This document shows, piece after piece, positions 24,885 to 33,243 of a DNA stretch of 64,000 nt (position 1 is its first letter; each line of letters begins with the position of its first letter). Made by a program: the position numbers and the translations under genes. The DNA comes from CAYNFR01 sp964396595 (lineage in GTDB: Bacteria; Bacteroidota; Bacteroidia; Chitinophagales; Saprospiraceae). The notes beneath the pieces are model-generated. The model had not been told where the DNA came from and did not search any database. It saw nothing but the letters and a program-made list of their open reading frames with translations. Location: positions 60,862 to 124,861 of the forward strand of contig CAYNFR010000006.1 of the NCBI GenBank assembly GCA_964396595.1, read 5' to 3'.

Positions 24885-25835
24885 TCATCGCTCAATTACT
24901 TCTTTCTGGTAAAGCTCAATTTTGTCTAAAAGTACAGTAGCTATGTTGACCAACGATTCTTTAGTCCATCCTGCGATATGCGGCGTCATGACCACGCGGG
25001 GATGCCTCATCAAGGCTCTATACAGTTTCTTTTCCGGCGCAGACCAAGTTTCTGGTTTTTCGTTTTCTATGACATCTAGCGCTGCCCCGCTTATTTTCCC
25101 TGACTCAAGCGCCTTCAACAAATCAGTACTATTCAATACCTGACCTCTTGATGTATTCATCACAATTGCACCTGAACGACAAGTATCAAAAAAAATTCTA
25201 TCCGCCATGCCTCGTGTTTCTTCTGTTAACGGGACATGGAAGGATATCACATCTGATAAAGATATCAATGCGGGATAACTCACCAGTTGAACTTGCGAAA
25301 GCGCGGCCGGTACTTCTTCCAGATATTTGTCATATGCCACTACATGGACATTAAGACCCGCTAGTTTAGCAGCAAATGCTCCTCCTGTATGGCCTAATCC
25401 TATGATTCCTACTCGCTTTCCTGATAGTTCTACACCTCTATTGGCCTCGCGTTGCCATTGACCGGAATATAGCTCTCTGGCTGACCTAGCTATGTTGTTG
25501 ATCAGTGCCATGAGCATCCCTAAGGTATGTTCTCCCACAGCATTGGCGTTGCCTTCAGGCGAATTAATCACCTTGATATTTAGACGCTCCGCTTCTTTAA
25601 GATCAAATATATCCAATCCCGACCCGAGCCGCCCTATCCACAGCAGCTGATTAGCCTTATTCAAGAATGCTTTATCACAGATAATCTTGCTGTTAACCAC
25701 AAGACCTTGGTAGTCACAGATCACTTGTTGCACCTCTGCGTAACTCATATCAGGCGCATAATCAACATCGCCCAGTCTGGATAAGCCTTCGATCAGCAAA
25801 TTATGCACTCTGTCAGTCACCAATATTTTCATCAA
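24885..25835 (-). CDS. D-isomer-specific 2-hydroxyacid dehydrogenase, phosphoglycerate-dehydrogenase-like
   Basis: This 316-residue protein has the two-domain NAD-dependent D-2-hydroxyacid dehydrogenase fold. Visible parts are the NAD motif VGIIGLGHTGGAFAAKL (about 143-159), NSPEGNANAVGEHTLGMLMAL near 90-110, the Arg in NTSRGQVLN (about 233) and the His of the MTPHIAGWT motif (about 287). It resembles SerA of the short type without an ACT regulatory domain, and would oxidise 3-phosphoglycerate towards serine. Other hydroxyacids are possible. No serB or serC is near. The start may be the second Met of MMKILV. Confidence 0.85.
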   Translation of the reverse strand: MMKILVTDRVHNLLIEGLSRLGDVDYAPDMSYAEVQQVICDYQGLVVNSKIICDKAFLNKANQLLWIGRLGSGLDIFDLKEAERLNIKVINSPEGNANAVGEHTLGMLMALINNIARSARELYSGQWQREANRGVELSGKRVGIIGLGHTGGAFAAKLAGLNVHVVAYDKYLEEVPAALSQVQLVSYPALISLSDVISFHVPLTEETRGMADRIFFDTCRSGAIVMNTSRGQVLNSTDLLKALESGKISGAALDVIENEKPETWSAPEKKLYRALMRHPRVVMTPHIAGWTKESLVNIATVLLDKIELYQKEVIER

Positions 25836-25932
25836 TAATCTGAATATTATAGCTCAAAAAAAGAGAACGCTCAACAGGTATGTATTTAAAAATCAAACTA
25901 CTTAATACCTCCTAGGTGGAGTGAGAAACGCA

Positions 25933-25940
25933 CAAATATA
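25933..25940 (-). promoter_or_regulatory. Putative -7 box (TATATTTG) for the dehydrogenase gene
   Basis: Read on the minus strand the box is TATATTTG, a perfect TAnnTTTG, about 98 bases before the start at 25835. The nearest TTG is 24 bases upstream, slightly outside the usual 17-23. Confidence 0.45.
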
Positions 25941-25987
25941 AAACAAGGTTTCACGCGCCATTATCAATGTTAATTATATCGATACCA

Positions 25988-25995
25988 TATATTTG
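25988..25995 (+). promoter_or_regulatory. Putative -7 box (TATATTTG) for carB
   Basis: A perfect TAnnTTTG box lies 16 bases before the ATG at 26011. No clear TTG is at the -33 position. The box contains the TTG that a naive start call would use for carB. Confidence 0.55.
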
Positions 25996-26010
25996 CGCAA
26001 ATTTTCTGAG

Positions 26011-28848
26011 ATGCCTAAAGATCCCTCCATTAAGTCCGTTCTGATTATTGGAAGCGGTCCGATAATAATAGGTCAGGCTTGCGAATTCGATTACGCCGGT
26101 TCGCAAGCGTCGCGCTCTCTGCGGGAAGAAGGAATAGAAGTGAGTCTAATCAATTCTAATCCGGCCACCATCATGACAGATCCAGTTACGGCTGATCATA
26201 TTTATCTACTTCCATTGACGGTAGAAAGCATCGAACAAATTCTTCAAGAGCGAAAAATCGATGCAGTACTTCCGACCATGGGTGGTCAGACTGCTTTAAA
26301 TCTCGCTATCGAAGCAGGCAATCATGGGATCTGGGAGAAATATGGTGTTAGACTAATAGGTGTAGATCTCGCGGCGATCGAGCTAACAGAAAATCGCGAA
26401 GCTTTTAAACAACATGTCGTCCAGCTAGGCATGTCTGTAGCCCCTTCATTTATTGCTAATTCATTTCTGGAAGGTAAAGAGGCTGCTCAAGTAATAGGTT
26501 TTCCTCTAGTGATCAGGCCTTCTTACACCCTTGGTGGGACAGGTGCCGGATTTGTTTTTAACAGTGAGGATTTTGATGAGGCTCTCAAGCGCGGTCTTAA
26601 TGCTTCACCTACACATGAAGTATTGGTCGAAAAAGCAGTGTTGGGCTGGAAGGAATATGAATTAGAATTATTGAGAGACAGCAATAACAATGTTGTCATC
26701 ATATGTACGGTTGAGAATATGGATCCTATGGGCATCCATACCGGAGATAGCATCACAGTGGCACCTGCCATGACATTGTCTGATACAGCATATCAACGTA
26801 TGCGTAATGATGCTATACTTCTTATGCGGTCGTTAGGAAACTTTGCCGGAGGCTGTAATGTGCAATTTGCCCTCAATCCTGAAACAGAGGATCTTATACC
26901 TATAGAAATCAACCCCAGGGTATCACGCTCATCAGCCTTAGCAAGTAAAGCAACGGGATATCCCATTGCGAAGATTGCGGCAAAATTGGCCATCGGCTAT
27001 CACCTAGACGAACTGAACAATCAGATTACTAAAACAACATCTGCATACTTCGAGCCGACACTAGATTATGTGATTGTCAAAATGCCAAGGTGGAATTTTG
27101 AAAAATTTCAAGGTTCGTCCGATGCACTAGGTCTTCAGATGAAATCTGTCGGTGAAGTAATGGCGATCGGCAGATCATTTAAGGAAGCTTTGCAGAAGGC
27201 CTGTCAATCATTAGAAAATAATCGTCATGGCCTCGGTGCGGATATGAAAGAATGGCTCAGGACTGAAGATATTCTAGAAAGGTTAAAAAAAGTCAGCGAC
27301 GATAGAGTGTTCCGTCTAAAAGATGCCCTCAGACTGGGTGTTCCCAGTAAAACGATACATAATCTGACACAGATGGATCCTTGGTACATCAGACAGATCA
27401 AGGATCTAATCGAGATGGAAAATAAGTTGTCTAAATACAATGTTCCTGAAGACATTCCTTATGACTTCTTTAAAGAGCTCAAGGAGGCCGGTTATTCTGA
27501 TACCCAGATAGCGTGGTTGATGCGTGTAGATGTGGCCAATGTTACCAATCAGCGTTATAAGCTCGGTATCACGCGAGTCTTCAAGATGGTGGACACTTGT
27601 GCGGCAGAGTTTGAAGCACAGACGCCATACTTTTATTCTACCTTTGATCAGGAAAACGAAAGCATCAGCAGCAGCAATCCCAAGAAAGTTATCGTATTGG
27701 GCTCCGGCCCCAATAGGATAGGGCAAGGGATCGAGTTTGATTATTGCTGTGTACATGGACTATTGGCGCTCAAGGATGAAGGATACGAATCCATCATGAT
27801 CAACTGCAATCCCGAAACAGTCTCTACGGATTTTGATGTAGCGGATAAGTTATACTTCGAGCCGGTATACTGGGAGCATATCAGAGAGATCATTGAGCAC
27901 GAAAAACCGGAAGGTGTCATTGTCCAGCTTGGTGGTCAAACGGCTTTAAAACTTGCTGAGACTTTTCATAAAAATGGCATCAAGATCATCGGTACAGCTT
28001 TTCCGGATATGGACTTAGCTGAAGATAGAGGCGCATTTTCTGATCTACTGAAGAAACTTGACATACCTTATCCCGAATATGGTGTGGCAGAAACCGCAGA
28101 TGACGCACTAGCAGTTGCTAAACGTATCGGATATCCGGTACTAGTACGACCATCTTATGTACTGGGCGGCCAGCGCATGAAAATCGTAATAAATGATGAA
28201 GAACTCGAGCGTCAAGTCTTAAGTATATTCAAACACATGCCGGACAATAAGGTGCTAGTAGATCATTTTCTTGAACGAACTCAAGAAGCAGAAATCGATG
28301 CGATCTGCGATGGAGAGGATATAATGATCATGGGTATAATGGAGCACGTCGAACCTGCGGGAATTCATTCTGGCGACAGCTCTGCCGTACTGCCGCCATA
28401 TAGCCTCTCTGATGAAGTGATCGCCACAATGATCGAATATACTAAACGGATTGCTTTTGCTCTGAATATCAAAGGATTAATCAACATACAGTTTGCCATA
28501 AGACCTGCGCGCAAAGGACAGGAAGAAAAAGTCTTTGTCATCGAAGCCAACCCTCGTGCTTCCCGAACAACTCCTTTTATCGCCAAGGCGTACAAAGTGC
28601 CTTATCTTAATATTGCTACCAAAGTGATGCTTGGCACAAAAAAATTGAAGGACTTTAAAGTGGAAAATAATATGGATGGCTACGCCATAAAAGTGCCTGT
28701 TTTCTCCTTTGACAAATTTCCCAATGTGGACAAACGCCTAGGCCCTGAAATGAAAAGCACCGGCGAAATCATCCGATTTATCAAGGATACTAAAGACCCA
28801 TTCTTCAGAGATCTAGATCGCAATAGGTCAAGGTATTTGTATAATTAG
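26011..28848 (+). CDS. carB: Carbamoyl-phosphate synthase large subunit (short form)
   Basis: This 945-residue protein makes carbamoyl phosphate for arginine and pyrimidine synthesis from bicarbonate, ATP and ammonia supplied by CarA. The two homologous ATP-grasp halves are complete: SVLIIGSGPIIIGQACEFDYAG at the start and VIVLGSGPNRIGQGIEFDYCC at ~568, each followed by GGQTAL (at 90-95 and ~650). I chose the ATG at 26011; the TTG at 25993 lies in a promoter box. The protein ends with FIKDTKDPFFRDLDRNRSRY, about where the ~130-residue C-terminal MGS-like allosteric domain begins in E. coli CarB (1073 residues). That domain is absent, as I recall for other Bacteroidota. carA is not in the window. 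Confidence 0.96.
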   Translation: MPKDPSIKSVLIIGSGPIIIGQACEFDYAGSQASRSLREEGIEVSLINSNPATIMTDPVTADHIYLLPLTVESIEQILQERKIDAVLPTMGGQTALNLAIEAGNHGIWEKYGVRLIGVDLAAIELTENREAFKQHVVQLGMSVAPSFIANSFLEGKEAAQVIGFPLVIRPSYTLGGTGAGFVFNSEDFDEALKRGLNASPTHEVLVEKAVLGWKEYELELLRDSNNNVVIICTVENMDPMGIHTGDSITVAPAMTLSDTAYQRMRNDAILLMRSLGNFAGGCNVQFALNPETEDLIPIEINPRVSRSSALASKATGYPIAKIAAKLAIGYHLDELNNQITKTTSAYFEPTLDYVIVKMPRWNFEKFQGSSDALGLQMKSVGEVMAIGRSFKEALQKACQSLENNRHGLGADMKEWLRTEDILERLKKVSDDRVFRLKDALRLGVPSKTIHNLTQMDPWYIRQIKDLIEMENKLSKYNVPEDIPYDFFKELKEAGYSDTQIAWLMRVDVANVTNQRYKLGITRVFKMVDTCAAEFEAQTPYFYSTFDQENESISSSNPKKVIVLGSGPNRIGQGIEFDYCCVHGLLALKDEGYESIMINCNPETVSTDFDVADKLYFEPVYWEHIREIIEHEKPEGVIVQLGGQTALKLAETFHKNGIKIIGTAFPDMDLAEDRGAFSDLLKKLDIPYPEYGVAETADDALAVAKRIGYPVLVRPSYVLGGQRMKIVINDEELERQVLSIFKHMPDNKVLVDHFLERTQEAEIDAICDGEDIMIMGIMEHVEPAGIHSGDSSAVLPPYSLSDEVIATMIEYTKRIAFALNIKGLINIQFAIRPARKGQEEKVFVIEANPRASRTTPFIAKAYKVPYLNIATKVMLGTKKLKDFKVENNMDGYAIKVPVFSFDKFPNVDKRLGPEMKSTGEIIRFIKDTKDPFFRDLDRNRSRYLYN

Positions 28849-28892
28849 TCAATTGTCAATAATTTACTCGTTGTTATTGTGCTAGGATTATC

Positions 28893-28922
28893 AATGGAGA
28901 AAGCAGAATGGAGAATGGAGAA
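28893..28922 (+). repeat. Degenerate 'aatggaga' spacer repeat
   Basis: The word AATGGAGA or a near match occurs three times in 30 bases in the spacer after carB. Only the repetition is certain. Confidence 0.45.
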
Positions 28923-29069
28923 AATAATCGAGTGAAAAACAAGTTTTCTCTCGATTAAAAACGCTTGAAAAGTTACATAAAAATCATTGCTTTATGAAAC
29001 TCTACGATGGTTCATACAAAGCTCAAAAGCTACAGCCGTCTTACTACGCATTTCAGCATTCTAATCACA

Positions 29070-31370
29070 CTAATTATTACACCCCTGCGCCAATATCGAA
29101 AGTTCCGCTCCTGTGCTGACCGTAAACTCTGAGGTAACTATAAACTCTGGAGAAGTCAATGTCGTTCCCGATGTCAAGAATACATTCCCCTGTGTATTGA
29201 TTAACTGGGCTGCTTGAAATTGACCCGAAGTAACGGATTGATTGATCGTAACAACCTGGTCACATGCAGATCCTCCGCTGGATGGATCTACTGAAGCATT
29301 GATGATAAGATTATCAATACCGACTGTACCAGTCCATGAAGAATTATTGCCATCAGAATATATAAAGCGAAATCTCAAGGCACTATTTAAATAAGGTGTA
29401 ATATCGGCAGTAAAGGCATCAAGGCATGGTGCTGTCCATGCCGCAGAATAAACGCATTTACTCGTGTTATCTGTGAGAATATTTATCCAAGATGCCCCAT
29501 TCCATATTTCCACAGAGAAATAGCTGGCGTTCGTTCCTTTAGGCGATTCGTTAAAGCGGTGAAACATGTAGTCGAATGATACGCTTGCCTCATCGTAAAA
29601 GCTTAAGTCAAAGGTGCTCGTCGTTATCGTAATGACACCGGTATAAAGCGAATGATTTACAACATCATCATCAAAGTATACCATGCAAGTGCCATCTAAG
29701 GTTCTTGTGGTAGCATTATTAGCCCCTTGATTATAGTGATAATATAATCGATTAGCATCACCAAATCTCCATTCATACTGAACACGTGGATCGCCACCGT
29801 TCCATGTATAAATATTGGTGCTCGCAGTCGTCCAATTAGCGGGTAACTGACAATCATTAAAATCGTATGTCTTAGTTACACTACAGTTGCTGTTAGGCTC
29901 GTCGTATAGCATGCTTCCAAAACAATTAGAATCACTATTATCATTGGCGCGTATCCGTATATATACTTGTTGCTCTCCGGTAGCTACCAATCCTATAATA
30001 GTTACTTTCTGCGGACTAGCCTGCCAGCCGAATGAAAAGGACTGACCCTTGACTTCTATACTGAATCCCGAAGAACCACCCCCGCCGCCATGTGCCACTT
30101 CTACTTCGATCGCATAGGTTGATGGGCTTCCCGGAAGACAAGATAAAATAGACAGATTCGCTATCTCCGAACAAGAGCCTATAAGACAATCCGCAAGACA
30201 AGTATAACCCGGGAGTCTTGAATTAATTTCATTTCTCGATTGTTGAGACCATGACGAAGTGTTTTGAGAAATAGAGCCAGCCATAATATTCCCGGCACCG
30301 GAATCATGACCAGCACCAAAATTATGACCTATCTCGTGAGACGTCAACACGCGTAATGCCCATACAGTCGAAGTAAAATCCTCGAGTATCGAATATTTAT
30401 AATTCGTACAAACAGATCCGATCCACGCCAGACCAGCTACTCCGCAGCTACCCCCCGAGCATAGATTCCTACCTGTCCATATTGTACCCAGATCATGCTG
30501 CACCCCAAAACCATTTGGACCCCATGCCGTAAGGCTATTTAATAAAACGGCGGGGTCAACTGATGCCGACCAGGGATCACAGTTGCCACAATTAGATACA
30601 TAATGAGTAACAATCTGATACCTCAATCCCCGATTAAAAGCATTTGCATAATCTCCTTCTACCATGTTCATAATGGCAGTAGATTTTTCAATAGCTGCTG
30701 ACGCGCCACCATGCTTGTTAACATATAAATAGTCAAGAGCTATAGCGATCTCGATCATGCCACATGAATTATTTTTTTGATCCTTTACCAATTCCTCAGT
30801 TCGCTCCATGTGACTATCCGCAGCACATTGCCACTTTTCACTCGCTTTTAAGACCTTGTCTGCTGAATAAACAATATGTACATGTTGAGGCAGAGATGAC
30901 GCAAGCTGGTTGATGGGTTCGATATAATAATTGATACCCTTATGGGTGAAGTATCCATAAACGTAGTCTGCCGTTACAGTCAACCTTGAAGGTACCGAGG
31001 CATCTTTTTCTTTGTAGGTTTTAGCATTGGGCTTAGGCAGATATGTTAACCCATCTTGCCCGACTATCTGAGCTGTATAGTGTGGGCTGTATAGAGAGAC
31101 TTCTTCTAAATTTACATCCACCCTGCTCCCAAAAAATGGTATCGAAATAATCTGTTGGTCTGTCCTACTCTTTTTCTTGAAGTCAGTCTTTACTTCGACC
31201 AGTTGAAATGCAGAAAACATTTCATTGATGTGCTGGAGTGCTTGATCAGAGCTCTTGAGTCGATATGGTTGTATATCTATCTGCTGGGCACTCATCGTGC
31301 CAAATAAAAATACACAAACAATGGTCAAGCATCGTCGAAAGGCAATAGCAAATGGGTAATAATTCTTCAC
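29070..31370 (-). CDS. Secreted reprolysin-like (metzincin) zinc metalloprotease
   Basis: This 766-residue protein has a signal peptide (LTIVCVFLFGTMSAQ). A propeptide-like region (~30-195) precedes a metzincin catalytic domain (~200-395) with the zinc motif HEIGHNFGAGHD at 345-356 and the Met-turn NIMAG at 361-365. A beta-rich module with a MAM/concanavalin-like pattern (VSFDYMFHRFNESPKG, LRFRFIYSDGNNSSWTG) covers ~495-705. The last ~55 residues (NVFLTSGTTLTSPEF...GAELSILAQGCNN) look like a '3-coathanger stack' domain of Bacteroidota exoproteins. It is probably an exported protease. The next gene upstream, 31433-32092, shares the same C-terminal module. Confidence 0.88.
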   Translation of the reverse strand: MKNYYPFAIAFRRCLTIVCVFLFGTMSAQQIDIQPYRLKSSDQALQHINEMFSAFQLVEVKTDFKKKSRTDQQIISIPFFGSRVDVNLEEVSLYSPHYTAQIVGQDGLTYLPKPNAKTYKEKDASVPSRLTVTADYVYGYFTHKGINYYIEPINQLASSLPQHVHIVYSADKVLKASEKWQCAADSHMERTEELVKDQKNNSCGMIEIAIALDYLYVNKHGGASAAIEKSTAIMNMVEGDYANAFNRGLRYQIVTHYVSNCGNCDPWSASVDPAVLLNSLTAWGPNGFGVQHDLGTIWTGRNLCSGGSCGVAGLAWIGSVCTNYKYSILEDFTSTVWALRVLTSHEIGHNFGAGHDSGAGNIMAGSISQNTSSWSQQSRNEINSRLPGYTCLADCLIGSCSEIANLSILSCLPGSPSTYAIEVEVAHGGGGGSSGFSIEVKGQSFSFGWQASPQKVTIIGLVATGEQQVYIRIRANDNSDSNCFGSMLYDEPNSNCSVTKTYDFNDCQLPANWTTASTNIYTWNGGDPRVQYEWRFGDANRLYYHYNQGANNATTRTLDGTCMVYFDDDVVNHSLYTGVITITTSTFDLSFYDEASVSFDYMFHRFNESPKGTNASYFSVEIWNGASWINILTDNTSKCVYSAAWTAPCLDAFTADITPYLNSALRFRFIYSDGNNSSWTGTVGIDNLIINASVDPSSGGSACDQVVTINQSVTSGQFQAAQLINTQGNVFLTSGTTLTSPEFIVTSEFTVSTGAELSILAQGCNN

Positions 31371-31432
31371 GTGTTCTCGGTGTTGGTTCTAAAGAATTGA
31401 GCTCTAGGAGATCAAATGAGGGACTAAAGTCT

Positions 31433-32092
31433 TTAGTTGCACGGGCTTAAATCCACTTGAAATTCGGACATGCTACTGACCGTAAATCCCGGATTAATAT
31501 TCACATTTTGGCCTGCCTGTAGCAAAACAACATTCCCTCCTATTACTTCAGAAGATATGTTGATTGATTGTTGAGCAAGATACTTTCGCGAAGTCAGATC
31601 TGCTGTAAGCGTTAAATTGGGCTCACAATTGAGCGTACTATTAACCCCGATCCGCACTTCCGCAAGTCCAAAACATGAACCTCCCCAATTAGTCTGAACT
31701 GTTATTAACACAAATCGTGCCTGAGTATTATTAAAATTCATAATATTAACTCCTTCATATGTTGACCTACCATTCGCCTGGGGCAATTCTACAGTCTCCA
31801 CATGTGTCCAGTTAGTGCCATCATTGCTGACATCGATAATAATTTGTCTTGCTCCTCTATTTAAAAATTGTGGATGATTATAATTCCACAAATGTAGTTC
31901 AGTCAAACTATAAGGAAATGTCAAGTCATACATTATCCAATGTCCACTACCTCGTGCAATATTGGGGTTGGCACTTGTTGTACATGATAACCAGCCCGCG
32001 TCATGATTGGTGCTATGCCGATCCGGAAAGCATTGCGCTGTTATATTGTTTATGGACCAAGTGAAAAAAAGAAGTGCTGTGATGTACTTCAT
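31433..32092 (-). CDS. Secreted discoidin (F5/8 type C)-like protein with coathanger-type C-terminus
   Basis: This 219-residue protein has a signal peptide (ALLFFTWSINNITA). Residues ~22-150 form an F5/8 type C (galactose-binding-like) jelly roll: HWIMYDLTFPYSLTELHLWNYNHP, IIIDVSNDGTNWTHVETVEL and ARFVLITVQTNWGGSCFGLAEVRIG. The C-terminal ~55 residues (NISSEVIGGNVVLLQAGQNVNINPGFTVSSMSEFQV) are a 3-coathanger-stack-like module. It probably binds a glycan. It is transcribed just upstream of the metalloprotease (62-base gap) and may act with it. Confidence 0.82.
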   Translation of the reverse strand: MKYITALLFFTWSINNITAQCFPDRHSTNHDAGWLSCTTSANPNIARGSGHWIMYDLTFPYSLTELHLWNYNHPQFLNRGARQIIIDVSNDGTNWTHVETVELPQANGRSTYEGVNIMNFNNTQARFVLITVQTNWGGSCFGLAEVRIGVNSTLNCEPNLTLTADLTSRKYLAQQSINISSEVIGGNVVLLQAGQNVNINPGFTVSSMSEFQVDLSPCN

Positions 32093-32690
32093 GATTTATT
32101 TTTTTTTAATGTTGATCAGTTATCAAAATCATTCACAATTGACAATTACCGCTTCGTACAATGCTCAATAATAGGCTATATAAAGACACACATTAACTAC
32201 ATGATCCCTACGATCCGGAATATCAATATGGCAGGTTCTAAAAAGTTCTAACGAACCGAATGTATTCGGATTGTTATGATAGGATTATAACATCAAATAT
32301 CACTTACTGCACATAAGTTATGCCTCGTAAAAACCCTATATTTCATCACCAACAATAAGATTTAGAAGTATTGTACAGAACTAAACTAGCATACACTTCC
32401 ACATTAGACCTACAATATTAGTTCTTTCAGACCTCTTGTAAATAATGGCTTACTTTCTTGAGCGGATTATGTGCTGCGTTTCAGAAATAAAAACGGATAG
32501 CAATTAAACACACCTGATCCATTTCTGCGTCAATCTTCGTAATCTGCGGAGTACACATTTATCTACGGTCTTACAGATGACTAATGATAAGCTGATCTGA
32601 AATCAATTAACCGGATATGACATGACTTTTTAAGGTATAAGTAATAGCACATTTATACTATATTTACATTAGTCTCAAAAATGCTTAACG
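32093..32690. other. 598-base spacer between divergent genes
   Basis: No credible gene was found. The spacer holds a perfect small palindrome, CCGAAT-gt-ATTCGG, at 32256-32269 and a 'tctgcg' spacer word at 32522-32551. TATATTTA at about 32659, upstream of the acyltransferase, is only a weak promoter candidate. Confidence 0.55.
32522..32551 (+). repeat. Short spacer repeat ('tttctgcgt...atctgcgg' word)
   Basis: The words tttctgcgtcaatcttcgta and aatctgcggag follow each other, as at 13067-13097. Confidence 0.45.
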
Positions 32691-33236
32691 ATGAAGCGGA
32701 ATGTCGCTAAATGGATCTACAGTGCTATAGGCTGGAAGGTGGATGGAGAATATCCTTATGAACTTAAAAAGAAGATATTGATAGTCGCCCCCCATACCTC
32801 TTCTATGGATTTTTTTGTTGGTATATTGGTAAAAATATGGTATAATATAGAGTGCAAATTCTATGCGAAACAAGAACTCTTTAAGGGTCTCACAGGATGG
32901 GCTCTCAGAAAACTAGGCGGCATTCCTGTGGATAGAAGTCGCAATGCCAATCTTGTGTCGCAGGCAGTTCAGGATTTTCAAAACGCTGAAGAACACACTA
33001 TCCTTCTTACACCGGAAGGGACACGTAAAAAAGTACAAGAACTAAAAACCGGATTTTATTACATAGCCAGACAGGCCGGAGTGCCCATAATTCCCGTCAT
33101 ATTTGATTTTGAACGCAGATTAATCAGAATAAAAAATGCCTATTATACCACAGAAAATATGAGTCGAGATATGGCGTTTATCACAAATCTCTATCGCGGT
33201 GTGAAAGGCAAAAATGCCGAACTCGGCATCTCATAA
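32691..33236 (+). CDS. 1-acyl-glycerol-3-phosphate acyltransferase-like (PlsC/LPLAT) protein
   Basis: This is a short 181-residue LPLAT-fold acyltransferase. Motif I is HTSSMD at 35-40 (H-x4-D) within LIVAPHTSSMDFF. Motif II is LGGIPVDRSR at ~75-84 and motif III is TPEGTR at 107-112, followed by GFYYIARQAGVPIIPV. It would transfer a fatty acyl group onto a lysophospholipid or similar acceptor at the inner membrane. It lacks the long N-terminal extension of standard PlsC, so the acceptor is uncertain. ligA begins eight bases after its stop. Confidence 0.88.
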   Translation: MKRNVAKWIYSAIGWKVDGEYPYELKKKILIVAPHTSSMDFFVGILVKIWYNIECKFYAKQELFKGLTGWALRKLGGIPVDRSRNANLVSQAVQDFQNAEEHTILLTPEGTRKKVQELKTGFYYIARQAGVPIIPVIFDFERRLIRIKNAYYTTENMSRDMAFITNLYRGVKGKNAELGIS

Positions 33237-33243
33237 ATATATC

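Noticed and set aside
25993..26010. TTG start extending carB by six codons
   Set aside because: The TTG is part of a TAnnTTTG promoter box and the extension has no counterpart in the family as I know it.
33214..33243. Upstream ATG extending ligA by ten residues
   Set aside because: It overlaps the acyltransferase gene and adds residues not typical of LigA; the ATG at 33244 fits better.
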